From: Ceratothoa steindachneri
Lineage: Eukaryota; Arthropoda; Malacostraca; Isopoda; Cymothoidae
DNA length: 64,000 nucleotides
Direction: 5' to 3'
Assembly (NCBI GenBank): GCA_963969495.1
Contig: OZ018335.1
Coordinates: forward strand, 82,318,354-82,382,353
Shown here: in pieces, positions 9,991 through 18,500 of the stretch
How the letters are laid out: the number at the start of each line of letters is the position of its first letter
Position numbering within the stretch: position 1 is the first letter of the stretch
Position numbers and translations under genes: made by a program
Notes under the pieces: model-generated
The model's database searches: none
Seen by the model: only the letters and a program-made list of their open reading frames with translations
What the model was told of the DNA's origin: nothing

Positions 9991-10435
9991 AGATTACCGA
10001 AGAAGACTACCCACCATACAATCAATTTGAGAAACCAAATAAGTTTACCGATTATACAAACCAAATCAATATGAGAAACCGAATAAGACTACCGATTATA
10101 CAAACAAAATAGAAACCCGATGAGTAAAAGAATTATCGATATTAATATAGAAGAAAACTACTAAAAATTTAATAAATATATATATATATATATTAATAAT
10201 AATAAAAAACAAAAAACGTACTGTAAAAAAACGAAAGAAGCACAAAAAAATACTAATTAAAATATACAGATGCTAAATAGAGCAAAATAAAACAAAGGCT
10301 TGAATGCCAAAATATTTTCACTTATTTCACTTATAATCCTAAAAAAAGGAAAGCGTTTGACATGCAATCTGGTACAAATCATTATCATCTTTAGATTATC
10401 ACTCATCGTTCATCTTACACTCATTATCATCCCAT
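9991..10435 (+). other. Probable 3' UTR of LINE A up to the LTR insertion
   Basis: A+T-rich, A-rich on the plus strand, with a short (TA)n tract near 10170-10192. No coding potential is seen. It lies between the LINE A pseudogene and the LTR element and ends in CCAT, the putative target duplication. I infer that it belongs to the LINE 3' region, which seems to continue at 19317. Confidence 0.45.
10432..10435. repeat. Target-site duplication CCAT, left
   Basis: CCAT immediately precedes the left LTR (TGTGGTGG) and also follows the right LTR at 19317-19320. Four to six bases are expected for Ty3/gypsy integration. Confidence 0.75.
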
Positions 10436-11036
10436 TGTGGTGGAGCGAATGTGAGTGTGTGTAAAAGGGCCATTCTCCCACCCCTTTTCTAAGTACCCTC
10501 TCCCTCCTTCTGTAAGAATGTGTGTGTGAGTGGGAATGGGTTTTTTTATTATATTTTCTTTTTTACATATGTATTTGATTTCATGTTGTATGTATAAGGT
10601 TATTTAACATCTCATGTTTTTTTTATTAGCTACTAAATGTTAAAGATTTTATGAGACAGCGTTAAAGTACCAGAATAGAAGAAAAAAAAAAGAAGAAAAG
10701 AACAAAACAAACAAAAACCTTGCCTGCATTTTGCAAGAGCCACTGTAAGATATTCAAAGAAGATATAAGAAGTCTTCTAATTGTACTTGACTAGATCTTA
10801 AAGACATCTGAGCTCCGAGGTGGCAGGCACCATAAGCCCCGCACACCCAATTTTGTCACAAGAGTGACTACCAACAAGATTTTCCCCCGGGGAAGCCGGC
10901 AAATAATAAACCGTGGTACCACGTAAGAAAACTCCTCTTTTGTTGTCTCTTGTTTTGGTTGTCCCCTTTTGTATATGCACTCTTAGTATTAATATATATT
11001 TTTTGATTGATTTGGTTCCAAGATAGGATTGATTTA

Positions 11037-11087
<51 letters not shown>

Positions 11088-11257
11088 CTCATTGGGTGCA
11101 TATTTACCCATATTTTTGTAAATATTGTATTTTTTTCGTGTTAGTAAAGGACTGTACATACAATCCGTTTCATTCTCCTTCGATTTCTCACGTCCGGATT
11201 AGTGTAGGAAGAGGGTTGGATCGAGTGGGGTTAGTCTAAATTTTTCGGCCCGCTACA
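10436..11257 (+). repeat. 5' LTR
   Basis: Starts TGTGGTGGAGCG and ends GCCCGCTACA, giving the TG...CA ends of LTRs. It is 822 bp long and is repeated at 18501-19316. It contains a (TA)n tract at about 11038-11085 and an AATAAA at 10905-10910 that may serve as the polyadenylation signal. It would provide the promoter for the genomic RNA. Confidence 0.95.
11038..11085. repeat. (TA)n tract inside 5' LTR
   Basis: About 24 TA units; the right LTR carries a slightly shorter version, so the tract has changed length since insertion. Confidence 0.95.
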
Positions 11258-11259
11258 TT

Positions 11260-11277
11260 TGGCGCCCGAATAGGGAC
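11260..11277 (+). promoter_or_regulatory. tRNA-Lys primer binding site
   Basis: TGGCGCCCGAATAGGGAC lies two bases after the 5' LTR. It differs at one position from the 18-base site complementary to the 3' end of animal lysine tRNA (the form used by lentiviruses). Minus-strand DNA synthesis would start here. Confidence 0.9.
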
Positions 11278-11393
11278 GTGAGACTTCGAAACCGGGAGCG
11301 TGACGGGATTGGATGGCAGTCCATACCCAATTAGCGTGGCAGGTAGTTTGGTTGTTTTTCACCTTTGTCTATCGCTGTTACTAACCTGGGAGG
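11278..11393 (+). other. Leader between primer site and gag
   Basis: 116 bases of untranslated leader, the expected place for packaging signals. I see no clear structure. Confidence 0.5.
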
Positions 11394-13112
11394 ATGGCTT
11401 CTGTGGAACAGGGCCTCCATGTTGAGATTGTGAGACTGAGGCTGGAATTGAGGCAGAAAGAGGAGGAATGTATGATGTTGAGGAACGTGATTGATGAATT
11501 GAAGAGTGATGTGATGAGTATGGATGAGAAGACAGACAAGATGAGGAAAGAAATGGACGAGAGACAGAAGCAGGTCGACCAACGGATGAAGGACTTGTAT
11601 GACATGATGAAGGGGTCAGGACTGGCCCTAGGACCCTCGACCTTGACCCCTGCTCCGACTGAAGGGGATAAGACTAATGGGATCAATGGGAGTGTGTGCG
11701 AGTCTAGAGAGGATAGGGTGATTATGAGTGATAGGAAGGACGGAGAATGGAAGAGAGTTGAATGCAAGAGAAGAAGGAAGAGTGGTGCAAAGGGGAAGGA
11801 TAGGAAGGTAAGAGGCAAGAGTGTGGACTCATTGTACTCGGATGAAGGAGAGAGTGATGGTATGATTGATATGAGTGAGAGTGAAGGCAGCTCAAGTGAG
11901 AGTGAAGTGAATGTGGGAAAGGGTATTTTGATAAGGGAAGTGCCAAAGATAGATAGATTTAGGTTACATGGTGGGAAAAGTGTGGAAGAATTCTTCGGGG
12001 AATTTGAGCGATATTGTAAGCTCAAGTACCCGGAAAATAAGGGATACTGGATGAATGTTTTGGGGGAATGTTTGGAGGGAAAAGTATTGGAGTTTTTCCG
12101 CGTGATTACAAGTGTGGGGGAACCAAGGTACGATGTGGTGAAGAAGCGGATGATTGGACAGGTGAAACGAATGAAAGAGAGTGTGAAGTATAAAAGGGTA
12201 AATGAATTTGAGAAGGCTCGAATGGGGAAAAGTGAAAGTGTGAACATGTATGCACATAAGCTTGAGAGTATGGCAAGAAAGAGGTATGGTGATGATGATG
12301 TAAATGAATGTAAACCACTGATGAGGAAGTTTTTGGACACAATCCCGCGAAAGGTGAGTGAATGGCTGAGTGGAAAGAGAAAGGAGAGAATGAGACTGAC
12401 AGGTGAACGGTTGATGTGGGAGGATGTGTTGGAGCTGTTGGAAGATGGACGATTTGATGATGAAAGCGATCTAGAAGAGGATGGAGGGTACAGTGTGAAT
12501 GTTGGGGGTAAGAAGCCCAGGAGCTTTCATCCACCCCAGCAGTATGTCAGCTACTGGGATGCCCTGAAGGCTGCACCAGCTGGAGTGATGTCGAACTTCC
12601 TGGGCCGGCAGAATGGATGGGTAAATGGAGGGTGGTCGAATGGAAGGGGACAGATGAATTTCAAGCGTGGGAACGGATATATGAGAGAGAAACCGAGGTA
12701 TGTCCCAGCAAACGAGAGATCAAATGGTGGGAGAAAGATTGTGGAATGTCATCGGTGTGGAAGGAAAGGTCATATGTTAGCAGAATGTAGGTGGACGTCT
12801 GGTGCATGTTTTGGTTGTGGTAAGAAAGGGCATATGATAAAGGATTGCCAGGAAAGTGTGAAAGAGTGCTTTGAGTGTAAAGAAATAGGCCATTTGAAGA
12901 AAGATTGTCCGAGGTTGAATGGTGGAGCAACTGCTGGGGGAAGTGTGAAGTATGCTTGTGGTAATTGTGGAAAGGCTGGTCATTATGCGAGGATGTGTCG
13001 TGACCAGAGGAATGTATGTAGCTATTGTGCGATGGAAGGACATTCAAGTGAAAAGTGTTGGATTAGACTGAGAGCGCAAGGTGTGAATGGAAAGTCTAAA
13101 GCGGGAAACTGA
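11394..13112 (+). CDS. gag: Gag polyprotein
   Basis: 572 codons from ATG at 11394 to TGA at 13110-13112. Residues 8-72 form a highly charged heptad-like coiled coil (VEIVRLRLELRQKEEE and on). A basic stretch (CKRRRKSGAKGKDRK) and an acidic serine-rich stretch follow. A retrotransposon capsid-type domain spans about 185-365 (FRLHGGKSVEEFFGEFERY). Near the C-terminus are five CX2CX4HX4C zinc knuckles at about 452, 472, 492, 522 and 542. Most gypsy Gags have one or two, so five is many. Expected role: particle assembly and binding of genomic RNA. It is intact and ends on the frameshift site that gives access to pol. Confidence 0.9.
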   Translation: MASVEQGLHVEIVRLRLELRQKEEECMMLRNVIDELKSDVMSMDEKTDKMRKEMDERQKQVDQRMKDLYDMMKGSGLALGPSTLTPAPTEGDKTNGINGSVCESREDRVIMSDRKDGEWKRVECKRRRKSGAKGKDRKVRGKSVDSLYSDEGESDGMIDMSESEGSSSESEVNVGKGILIREVPKIDRFRLHGGKSVEEFFGEFERYCKLKYPENKGYWMNVLGECLEGKVLEFFRVITSVGEPRYDVVKKRMIGQVKRMKESVKYKRVNEFEKARMGKSESVNMYAHKLESMARKRYGDDDVNECKPLMRKFLDTIPRKVSEWLSGKRKERMRLTGERLMWEDVLELLEDGRFDDESDLEEDGGYSVNVGGKKPRSFHPPQQYVSYWDALKAAPAGVMSNFLGRQNGWVNGGWSNGRGQMNFKRGNGYMREKPRYVPANERSNGGRKIVECHRCGRKGHMLAECRWTSGACFGCGKKGHMIKDCQESVKECFECKEIGHLKKDCPRLNGGATAGGSVKYACGNCGKAGHYARMCRDQRNVCSYCAMEGHSSEKCWIRLRAQGVNGKSKAGN

Positions 13113-13144
13113 ATTGTAAGAGGGTACCTGCTGAAGTATCCTCT
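13103..13144 (+). promoter_or_regulatory. -1 ribosomal frameshift signal at gag/pol
   Basis: The heptamer GGGAAAC at 13103-13109 is read G GGA AAC in the gag frame and abuts the gag TGA. This is a canonical X XXY YYZ slippery site. After a 9-base spacer (13110-13118), AGAGGGTAC (13119-13127) pairs with GTATCCTCT (13136-13144) as a 9-bp stem with one G-U pair and an 8-base loop. The pol frame is exactly -1 relative to gag and is open from 13100, so slippage would fuse Gag to Pol. Efficiency is unknown, and any pseudoknot is uncertain. Confidence 0.85.
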
Positions 13145-16100
13145 GGGTGCATGGGTGTGAGTAATGTGTTGGTAAGTCTGTCGAGTGTGAAAGTGCTGTC
13201 TGGTAGGAAGTATGAGTGTCTGAGTGTGAAGGTGGAATTGAATGGAATTGAGTGTTTGGCTTTAATAGATTCTGGATGCAAGGCGAGCTTGGTGTATAAA
13301 GATGTGTATGACAAGGTTAGCGAGAAAGCCCTCCTGTCTGAGTGCAAGGGTAGTTTGGTAGGTATTGGTAATAGGAGAGTGCCTGTGATTGGAATGATAA
13401 GGTCAGCTGTTCGAATGCATGGTATGATGATGAATGAATGTGAATTCTCGGTGATTGATAAGGTGAGTAGTGAGTATGGTGTGATTTTGGGCTATGATTT
13501 TATGAAAATGAATCGTATGGTTGTGCATCCTGCAAGTGATCAAATTGAGAGAAAGATTGGTAAAAATGGGGTGTATAAGTTATATGTAGGGAAAGATGGT
13601 AGTGTTTTGAGGAGTGTGTTTACTGGTATTGAGGTGACTGCTATGGAGTATGTAAGACTTGTGAAGGGTAAAAGGGTGGCGGTTAGAGTGAGTTGGAGTA
13701 AGGATGTTAGTTTAAATGTGGGTGAGAACACCGTGATATTGGATGGAAAGTATGCATATTATAAGGTAAGGCGTGTTGCTTGTGTGTTTGATGGCTTGAT
13801 GAGAATGAATGATCCTTTTGTATGTGTGCAGGCGGACCCCAGGGTGAAGGGACAGGTGAGGGGTATCCAAGTCGAAGATGTACTAGGACACCTCTCCACT
13901 GTCACTGAGGTAGGTTTGGATGATAGCACGGATATCAGGGTGAATATTGCGAATGAAAAGACCTGTGAATGGATGTATAATGAGGTGAAGGACATGGTGA
14001 AATTGGATGGATGTTTGACTGAGTATGAAAGGGAGGATGTGTATCAAATGATATTTAAACGAAAGGGAGCCCTCAGTAAGGGTGATCTGGATTTCGGGGT
14101 TGCAAAGCTCCCGGAATTCAAGATTGTCCTGAAGGAGGACTCCCCAATCTATCAGCGGCCGAGGCATTTCCCACGTCCGGTTGCTGATGAGATTGAGGAG
14201 CAGTGTTTGGAATTGGAGCAATTAGGAGTGATTGAAGAGAGTGAGAGTGCATGGAATAGTCCAATTGTGCCTGTACGTAAGCCGGATGGAAAATTGCGTC
14301 TGTGTGTGGATTATCGAAAGGTGAATGAAAGGACTGTGAAAGAAAGGTTTCCGATGTGTGTGGTATCTGAGTGTGTATATAGTATGCATGGGATGGAGTG
14401 GTTTACGAAGCTGGATCTGGTACGGGGGTATTACCAGATGCCTATTGCTGAGGAGAGCCGGCCGGTAACTGCCTTCTCATCCACAAAGAGGCATTACCAG
14501 TTCCGGAACCTCAGCTTCGGGTTGGCTAATGCTTCCGGAGCCTTCCAGCGGGCAATGAATGTTGTGTTGAGTAAGTTTGCGAGTAAGAATGTGATTGCAT
14601 TTATAGATGATATTTTGATTATGACTGAGACTTTTGAGGAGCATATGAGATTGGTGAATGATGTGTTGAGAACATTGGAGAGTGTTGGTGTGAAGGTGAA
14701 AGTGGCGAAGTGTGAATGGTTTGCGAAAGAAGTGGACTTCCTTGGGCATATGGTGAGTGAGAATGGGTTGCGAAAATCACCGAAGTATGTTGAGAAGGTG
14801 CGAATGTTTCCTAAACCGGTGACTGTGAAGCAACTGAAGTCCTTTTTGGGTTTGATTGAGTTCCAGCGAAAGTTTATACGTGATTGTTCTGGTGTGAGTA
14901 AGCCTCTGACTGAGTGGATGGGCAAGAAAGGTAGTACGGTTGTCAAGTGGAATGATAAGATGAATGAGGCGTATGAGAGACTGAAAGAGGCAGCGGCTGA
15001 AGATGTTGAATTGGCGTACCCAGATTATAGTGTAAATGCTAAAATGCTTGAATTGTATACAGATGCGAGTGGGTATTGTATGGGAGGTTTTCTGATGCAA
15101 GAGCAGCGTTTGAATGGAGAGAATGTCAGTCGAATAATTGGGTATGTATCCAAGGCTATGAATGTTGCAGAACGAAAGTATTCGACTGTGGAACGAGAGT
15201 TGGCTGCGATAAGATATTGTTTGAAAGTGTTGCGTCCGTTTTTGTATGGTGTGAAGTTTGTGATAAAAACAGATCATCAACCTCTTGTGTATCTGCAGCG
15301 TATGAAGTGGGCTGATAGTAGGATTGCAAGGACTTTGAAAGATTTGAGTGACTTTGACTATGTGATTGAGTATGTGCCTGGTGAACGGAATGGAGTGGCT
15401 GATTTGATGTCAAGGTATCCTGGTACGAATGATGAAAATGTGTGTGGAGTGAGTGATCCTGAGTATTTGCCGAAAGGGATTATGAATGGAAAAGAGAGTA
15501 AGGGTGGTAGTGATTCCTTGTTTGAGAGTGTATGGAATGGTTTGCAAGATTTGAAGAGTGATGGAGTAGACGTGAGAGTGCCCGAGAGTGTGGATGATTT
15601 AAGGAAGGAGGTAATGAATGAAGTGTGTTGGAAGCCTGAAAGCATTGGTATGGCAAAGGTGCGGAACTTCATGAAAGAATTGAGAGCGATGTGTATGCAA
15701 GGGGTCCCGCCATTTCAGGAAGTGTTGATTGTAGTGAGTCGTTTGTATGGAGTGATTGTTTATGTGCACTTTGGTGGTGAGAGGCCGATTGTGTACAAGG
15801 ATGAGAAGATGAAGGGTTTGAATCCTAATGTGGTACATCTGCAATTTTTGAGCGGTGTGCACTACAATTGGGTGATTGAAAAGTGTTCATATATAAGAGA
15901 GAAGAGTGATTGTCTGGATGAAGATGAGCGTCGTGTGGTGAGTGATGATATGGGAGTTAATGACAGTGTGGATATAAGTGCTGATGTTGGTGTGCTTGTT
16001 CCTTCAGTGTATTGCGAACATGGTGGACCTGATATGATGGAAGTGAGAGTGAAAGTTGGTGAAAGGTTGTTCTGTGGTTTGATTGATACTGGAGCGCAGG

Positions 16101-16567
16101 TGTCTTTAGTGAATGAGAGGATTCTGAGTAAGTATGATGAGTTTAAATATTGCGAGCATAAACCTGTGAAGTTACGGATGAGTGGATTAGGGAATGGCTT
16201 GATAGTGGCATGGGAACAGGTTAGTCTGAAAGTGAGTTTGGGTAATGGTGTGAATGTGAAGCATGACTTTGTGATTCTGAAAGGTGAGCAAATGCCTTGT
16301 TGTTTCTTGCTTGGTGTAGACTTTATGAGATTGAATGATTTGTCTTTGGATGCTGATAAGGATTGTCTTATGAAAGGTGAATGTGAGGTGATGAGGTTGA
16401 ATGAGTGTGCAAAGAACGTTGTCAAGTTTTGCGGTATGATTGAGTTGGTCATGGATGATGAGAATGAGATTTTAAGTAATGATGATATTCTAGAGATGCA
16501 AGAGATGTGTCCTTTTGTTAGTGAGTTGAAGAGGTGTGTAATGATGCGTGTTGATTTGAATGAATAG
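13112..16567 (+). CDS. pol: Pol, N-terminal block: protease, RT, RNase H, OTU-like, second protease
   Basis: The frame is open from 13100 and probably entered by -1 frameshift; the first ATG is 13151, used here for numbering. Retropepsin 1: LALIDSGCKASLV with catalytic Asp40 and VILGYDFM. Reverse transcriptase about 340-560: FTKLDLVRGYYQM and active site FIDD at 484-487. RNase H about 635-755: YTDAS (Asp638), ERELAAIRY, TDHQPL and DLMSR. Residues about 780-910 look like an OTU cysteine protease: SDSLFESV where the family has DGNCLFRAV, a helix LRKEVMNEV, KELRAMC, and SGVHYNWV with the expected His near 904. Retropepsin 2: LIDTGAQVSLV with Asp979 and FLLGVDFMRLN. The frame ends at TAG 16565-16567 but continues into integrase. 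The extra domains between RNase H and integrase are unusual. Confidence 0.9.
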   Translation, partial: NCKRVPAEVSSGCMGVSNVLVSLSSVKVLSGRKYECLSVKVELNGIECLALIDSGCKASLVYKDVYDKVSEKALLSECKGSLVGIGNRRVPVIGMIRSAVRMHGMMMNECEFSVIDKVSSEYGVILGYDFMKMNRMVVHPASDQIERKIGKNGVYKLYVGKDGSVLRSVFTGIEVTAMEYVRLVKGKRVAVRVSWSKDVSLNVGENTVILDGKYAYYKVRRVACVFDGLMRMNDPFVCVQADPRVKGQVRGIQVEDVLGHLSTVTEVGLDDSTDIRVNIANEKTCEWMYNEVKDMVKLDGCLTEYEREDVYQMIFKRKGALSKGDLDFGVAKLPEFKIVLKEDSPIYQRPRHFPRPVADEIEEQCLELEQLGVIEESESAWNSPIVPVRKPDGKLRLCVDYRKVNERTVKERFPMCVVSECVYSMHGMEWFTKLDLVRGYYQMPIAEESRPVTAFSSTKRHYQFRNLSFGLANASGAFQRAMNVVLSKFASKNVIAFIDDILIMTETFEEHMRLVNDVLRTLESVGVKVKVAKCEWFAKEVDFLGHMVSENGLRKSPKYVEKVRMFPKPVTVKQLKSFLGLIEFQRKFIRDCSGVSKPLTEWMGKKGSTVVKWNDKMNEAYERLKEAAAEDVELAYPDYSVNAKMLELYTDASGYCMGGFLMQEQRLNGENVSRIIGYVSKAMNVAERKYSTVERELAAIRYCLKVLRPFLYGVKFVIKTDHQPLVYLQRMKWADSRIARTLKDLSDFDYVIEYVPGERNGVADLMSRYPGTNDENVCGVSDPEYLPKGIMNGKESKGGSDSLFESVWNGLQDLKSDGVDVRVPESVDDLRKEVMNEVCWKPESIGMAKVRNFMKELRAMCMQGVPPFQEVLIVVSRLYGVIVYVHFGGERPIVYKDEKMKGLNPNVVHLQFLSGVHYNWVIEKCSYIREKSDCLDEDERRVVSDDMGVNDSVDISADVGVLVPSVYCEHGGPDMMEVRVKVGERLFCGLIDTGAQVSLVNERILSKYDEFKYCEHKPVKLRMSGLGNGLIVAWEQVSLKVSLGNGVNVKHDFVILKGEQMPCCFLLGVDFMRLNDLSLDADKDCLMKGECEVMRLNECAKNVVKFCGMIELVMDDENEILSNDDILEMQEMCPFVSELKRCVMMRVDLNE
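15490..15890 (+). other. OTU-like domain within Pol, catalytic Cys position is Ser
   Basis: Pol residues about 780-910. The spacing between SDSLF (Ser near 789) and HY (His near 904) is about 115 residues, which fits OTU domains. The intervening pattern (LRKEVMNEV, then KELRAMCMQGV, IVVSRLYGVIVYV) resembles the OTU helix and strand order. OTU domains are deubiquitinase-type Cys proteases, and some retrotransposons are known to carry them. Here the nucleophile seems to be Ser, so it may be inactive or reused. This is pattern recognition, not a profile match. Confidence 0.5.
16030..16370 (+). other. Second retropepsin-like domain within Pol
   Basis: Pol residues about 960-1070. LIDTGAQVSLVNERIL and FLLGVDFMRLNDLSL align with the first protease's LIDSGCKASLVYKDVY and VILGYDFMKMNRMVV at matching spacing. 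It keeps the DTG catalytic triplet, so it looks potentially active, and it may be a duplication of the first domain. Retropepsins work as dimers, and the two could pair. Confidence 0.75.
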
Positions 16568-17623
16568 CCAGAGTGTTTAAGTGATTTTAAAAGGTATGCT
16601 AAGGATTTTGTTGTTTGTATGGATGTTGTATATTTTGTGAGGCATGTGAAGGGTGGTGATGATATGTATGTACCTGTGATGTCCTTAGTTGGTATGATTG
16701 GTCTGGTGAAGGTTGTGCATGATAATTATGGGCATATGGGTAAGTTTAAGCTGTGGGAGTGTATGAAGGAGCGTGTGTTCCATCCGTTTCTGAGAACTGT
16801 TGTGAATGATGTTGCAACTACGTGTGAAAGGTGTCAGAAGCGAAAGGTGCAAGGTGTGCAAGTGAAACCACCGATGTTGAAAGTTGATGCGAAAGAACCG
16901 TTTGAATTGGTAGTGATTGATTGTGTGTCTTTGCCGCGTACGAGTGCTGGGAATGTTGGTATGGTTGTTATGGTTGATCATAAAAGTAAGTTTGTGTATG
17001 CAGCGCCTGTGAGAGATAAAAGGAGTGTGACTGTTGCGTGTGTGGTTGAGCAGTTGTTTTTTCCTATGTGTGTATGGAAGCCTAGAAGATGTCTGAGTGA
17101 TAATGGGCCTGAATTTGTAGGGGAAGTGTTTGAGCAAATGTTGAGATAGAATGGTGTGGAGCATGTGAGAACAACTCCGTATGTACCGTCTTCAAATGGA
17201 TTGGCTGAACGGACTATAAGAACCTTGTGTGAGATGTTGAGAATGATCAGTACGACAGTGAATGACTGGGATGTGTGTCTGGGGAGAGTGTTGTTGGCGT
17301 ATAATTCAACTGTGCATAGTGCAACTGGAATGTCCCCATGTCAGTTTGTGATGAATTTTGAAAGGCGAGTGAAAGATAGGTTTCGTTTGAGTGAAAGTGA
17401 GCAGAGTGTATGGCGTGAAGCACATGAAAGGTTCCGTTCATTTGAATTAGGTACAAAAGTATTGAAGGTGAAAGAAGTGAAGGGTAGGTTGAATGTATCA
17501 AAGATGAGTGAGAAGTTTGATGGACCTTATAGAGTTGTGAGAGTTTGGGAAAATGGGGTAACGTATGTTTTGGAGAGTTTGAATGACGGCAAGACTGAGA
17601 GAGTGCGGGCTCATCAGAGTTAG
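16568..17623 (+). pseudogene. Pol, integrase block, in frame after TAG
   Basis: Same frame as the upstream pol, continuing past TAG 16565-16567. Zinc-binding HHCC: His codons at 16718 and 16733 (HX4H) and CERC at 16823. Catalytic core: VVID with Asp at 16919, LSDNGPEF with Asp at 17099, and LAERTIRTL with Glu at 17207. A second TAG at 17147-17149 falls between the second Asp and the Glu. Counting it as one residue gives the perfect D-35-E spacing, so it replaced a sense codon. The C-terminal part has KFDGPYRVVRVWENGVTYVL, a GPY/F-like module. Without readthrough no integrase would be made from this copy. Either the copy is dead or UAG is suppressed. Confidence 0.85.
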
Positions 17624-18451
17624 TTAAGGAGATGGAGAGAACCTCCTGACTACCTGGTGAGCTATCCAGTGTATCGACTGTGTAGAGAGAGAGGTAAAGT
17701 GCATGATGATGAGAATGAATGTGATAGTATGGATCTGTCTGGGAAAGAGCTAGTCTTAGTCTCGAGGAGTAGAAAGCGTACAAAGAAGGGTGAAAGGAAG
17801 AATGCAAGTACAAATGAAAGTAAGTCTGAGCAGAGTGTTTCTGGTATGGGGGATCTTGAAAGGGAGATTGAGTTTTTGCGTAAACAGGTGAGTGATTTGG
17901 CTGGTATAAGTAGACGAGTGAGTGAGCTGCCTGTGCCTGATTTTTCTGGTTTTAGGAACAGTATGAATGATAGTGTGTTTGGGCAGAATGAACCTAGTGT
18001 GGCTGATTTTTCGGGTTTTATGAATGGTAATAGTAGGGGTGAGTTTGATGTAGTGAATGATGAAGTGGCTGATTTTTCAGGTTTCTGGTGGGAACCAGTC
18101 GAAGGGGTTTCTGGTATGCCTGTTGAGAATACAGGGGATGTGAGTGACCTGTCTGTTTCGCAAGAATGTACCTTGAGTTGGATGAGAGCTGTGAGTGAGG
18201 AGCTGATGAATGGGGGTATGAAGAGTGAGGGTTCTGAACGGAAGAGTATGAAAGAATTCTGTCGTGAGATGGGAGAACTGGTAATGAGGGCTAAGAGTAT
18301 GGTTGATGAGATGATAAATAGTGATGATGAGACTGACAGGACGACTGACGAACAACCCCGACTAATTGCTACGCGTAGCCAGGGACCAGTAGAAGAGTGT
18401 GAATGGGTGCAGAAGGGTGCGATTGAGCACAAGTGGTACCGTGAAGAGTGA
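17624..18451 (+). CDS. C-terminal Pol extension or third ORF with 22-residue repeats
   Basis: The same frame continues past a third TAG (17621-17623); the first ATG is at 17657. After a short basic stretch (LRRWREPPDYL) come a serine- and lysine-rich segment, a predicted coiled coil (LEREIEFLRKQVSDL), and three repeats with an exact 66-base (22-codon) period beginning at 17936, 18002 and 18068. Each starts (P/A)DFSGF. A further acidic, helical region and a Ser/Thr-poor end follow. There is no signal peptide or membrane span, so it is not an envelope protein. It does not resemble a chromodomain. Function unknown; it ends 49 bases before the 3' LTR. Confidence 0.65.
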   Translation, partial: LRRWREPPDYLVSYPVYRLCRERGKVHDDENECDSMDLSGKELVLVSRSRKRTKKGERKNASTNESKSEQSVSGMGDLEREIEFLRKQVSDLAGISRRVSELPVPDFSGFRNSMNDSVFGQNEPSVADFSGFMNGNSRGEFDVVNDEVADFSGFWWEPVEGVSGMPVENTGDVSDLSVSQECTLSWMRAVSEELMNGGMKSEGSERKSMKEFCREMGELVMRAKSMVDEMINSDDETDRTTDEQPRLIATRSQGPVEECEWVQKGAIEHKWYREE

Positions 18452-18487
18452 TTGTAATGGTTTAGTGAGTGGCTGGTCGAATGGCTT

Positions 18488-18500
18488 AAGGAAGGAGGGG
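18488..18500 (+). promoter_or_regulatory. Polypurine tract
   Basis: AAGGAAGGAGGGG lies directly before the 3' LTR, at the position where plus-strand DNA synthesis is primed. Confidence 0.9.

Noticed and set aside
17624..18451. Envelope gene after integrase
   Set aside because: No signal peptide, no membrane span, no glycoprotein-like cysteines; the frame is continuous with pol apart from a TAG.
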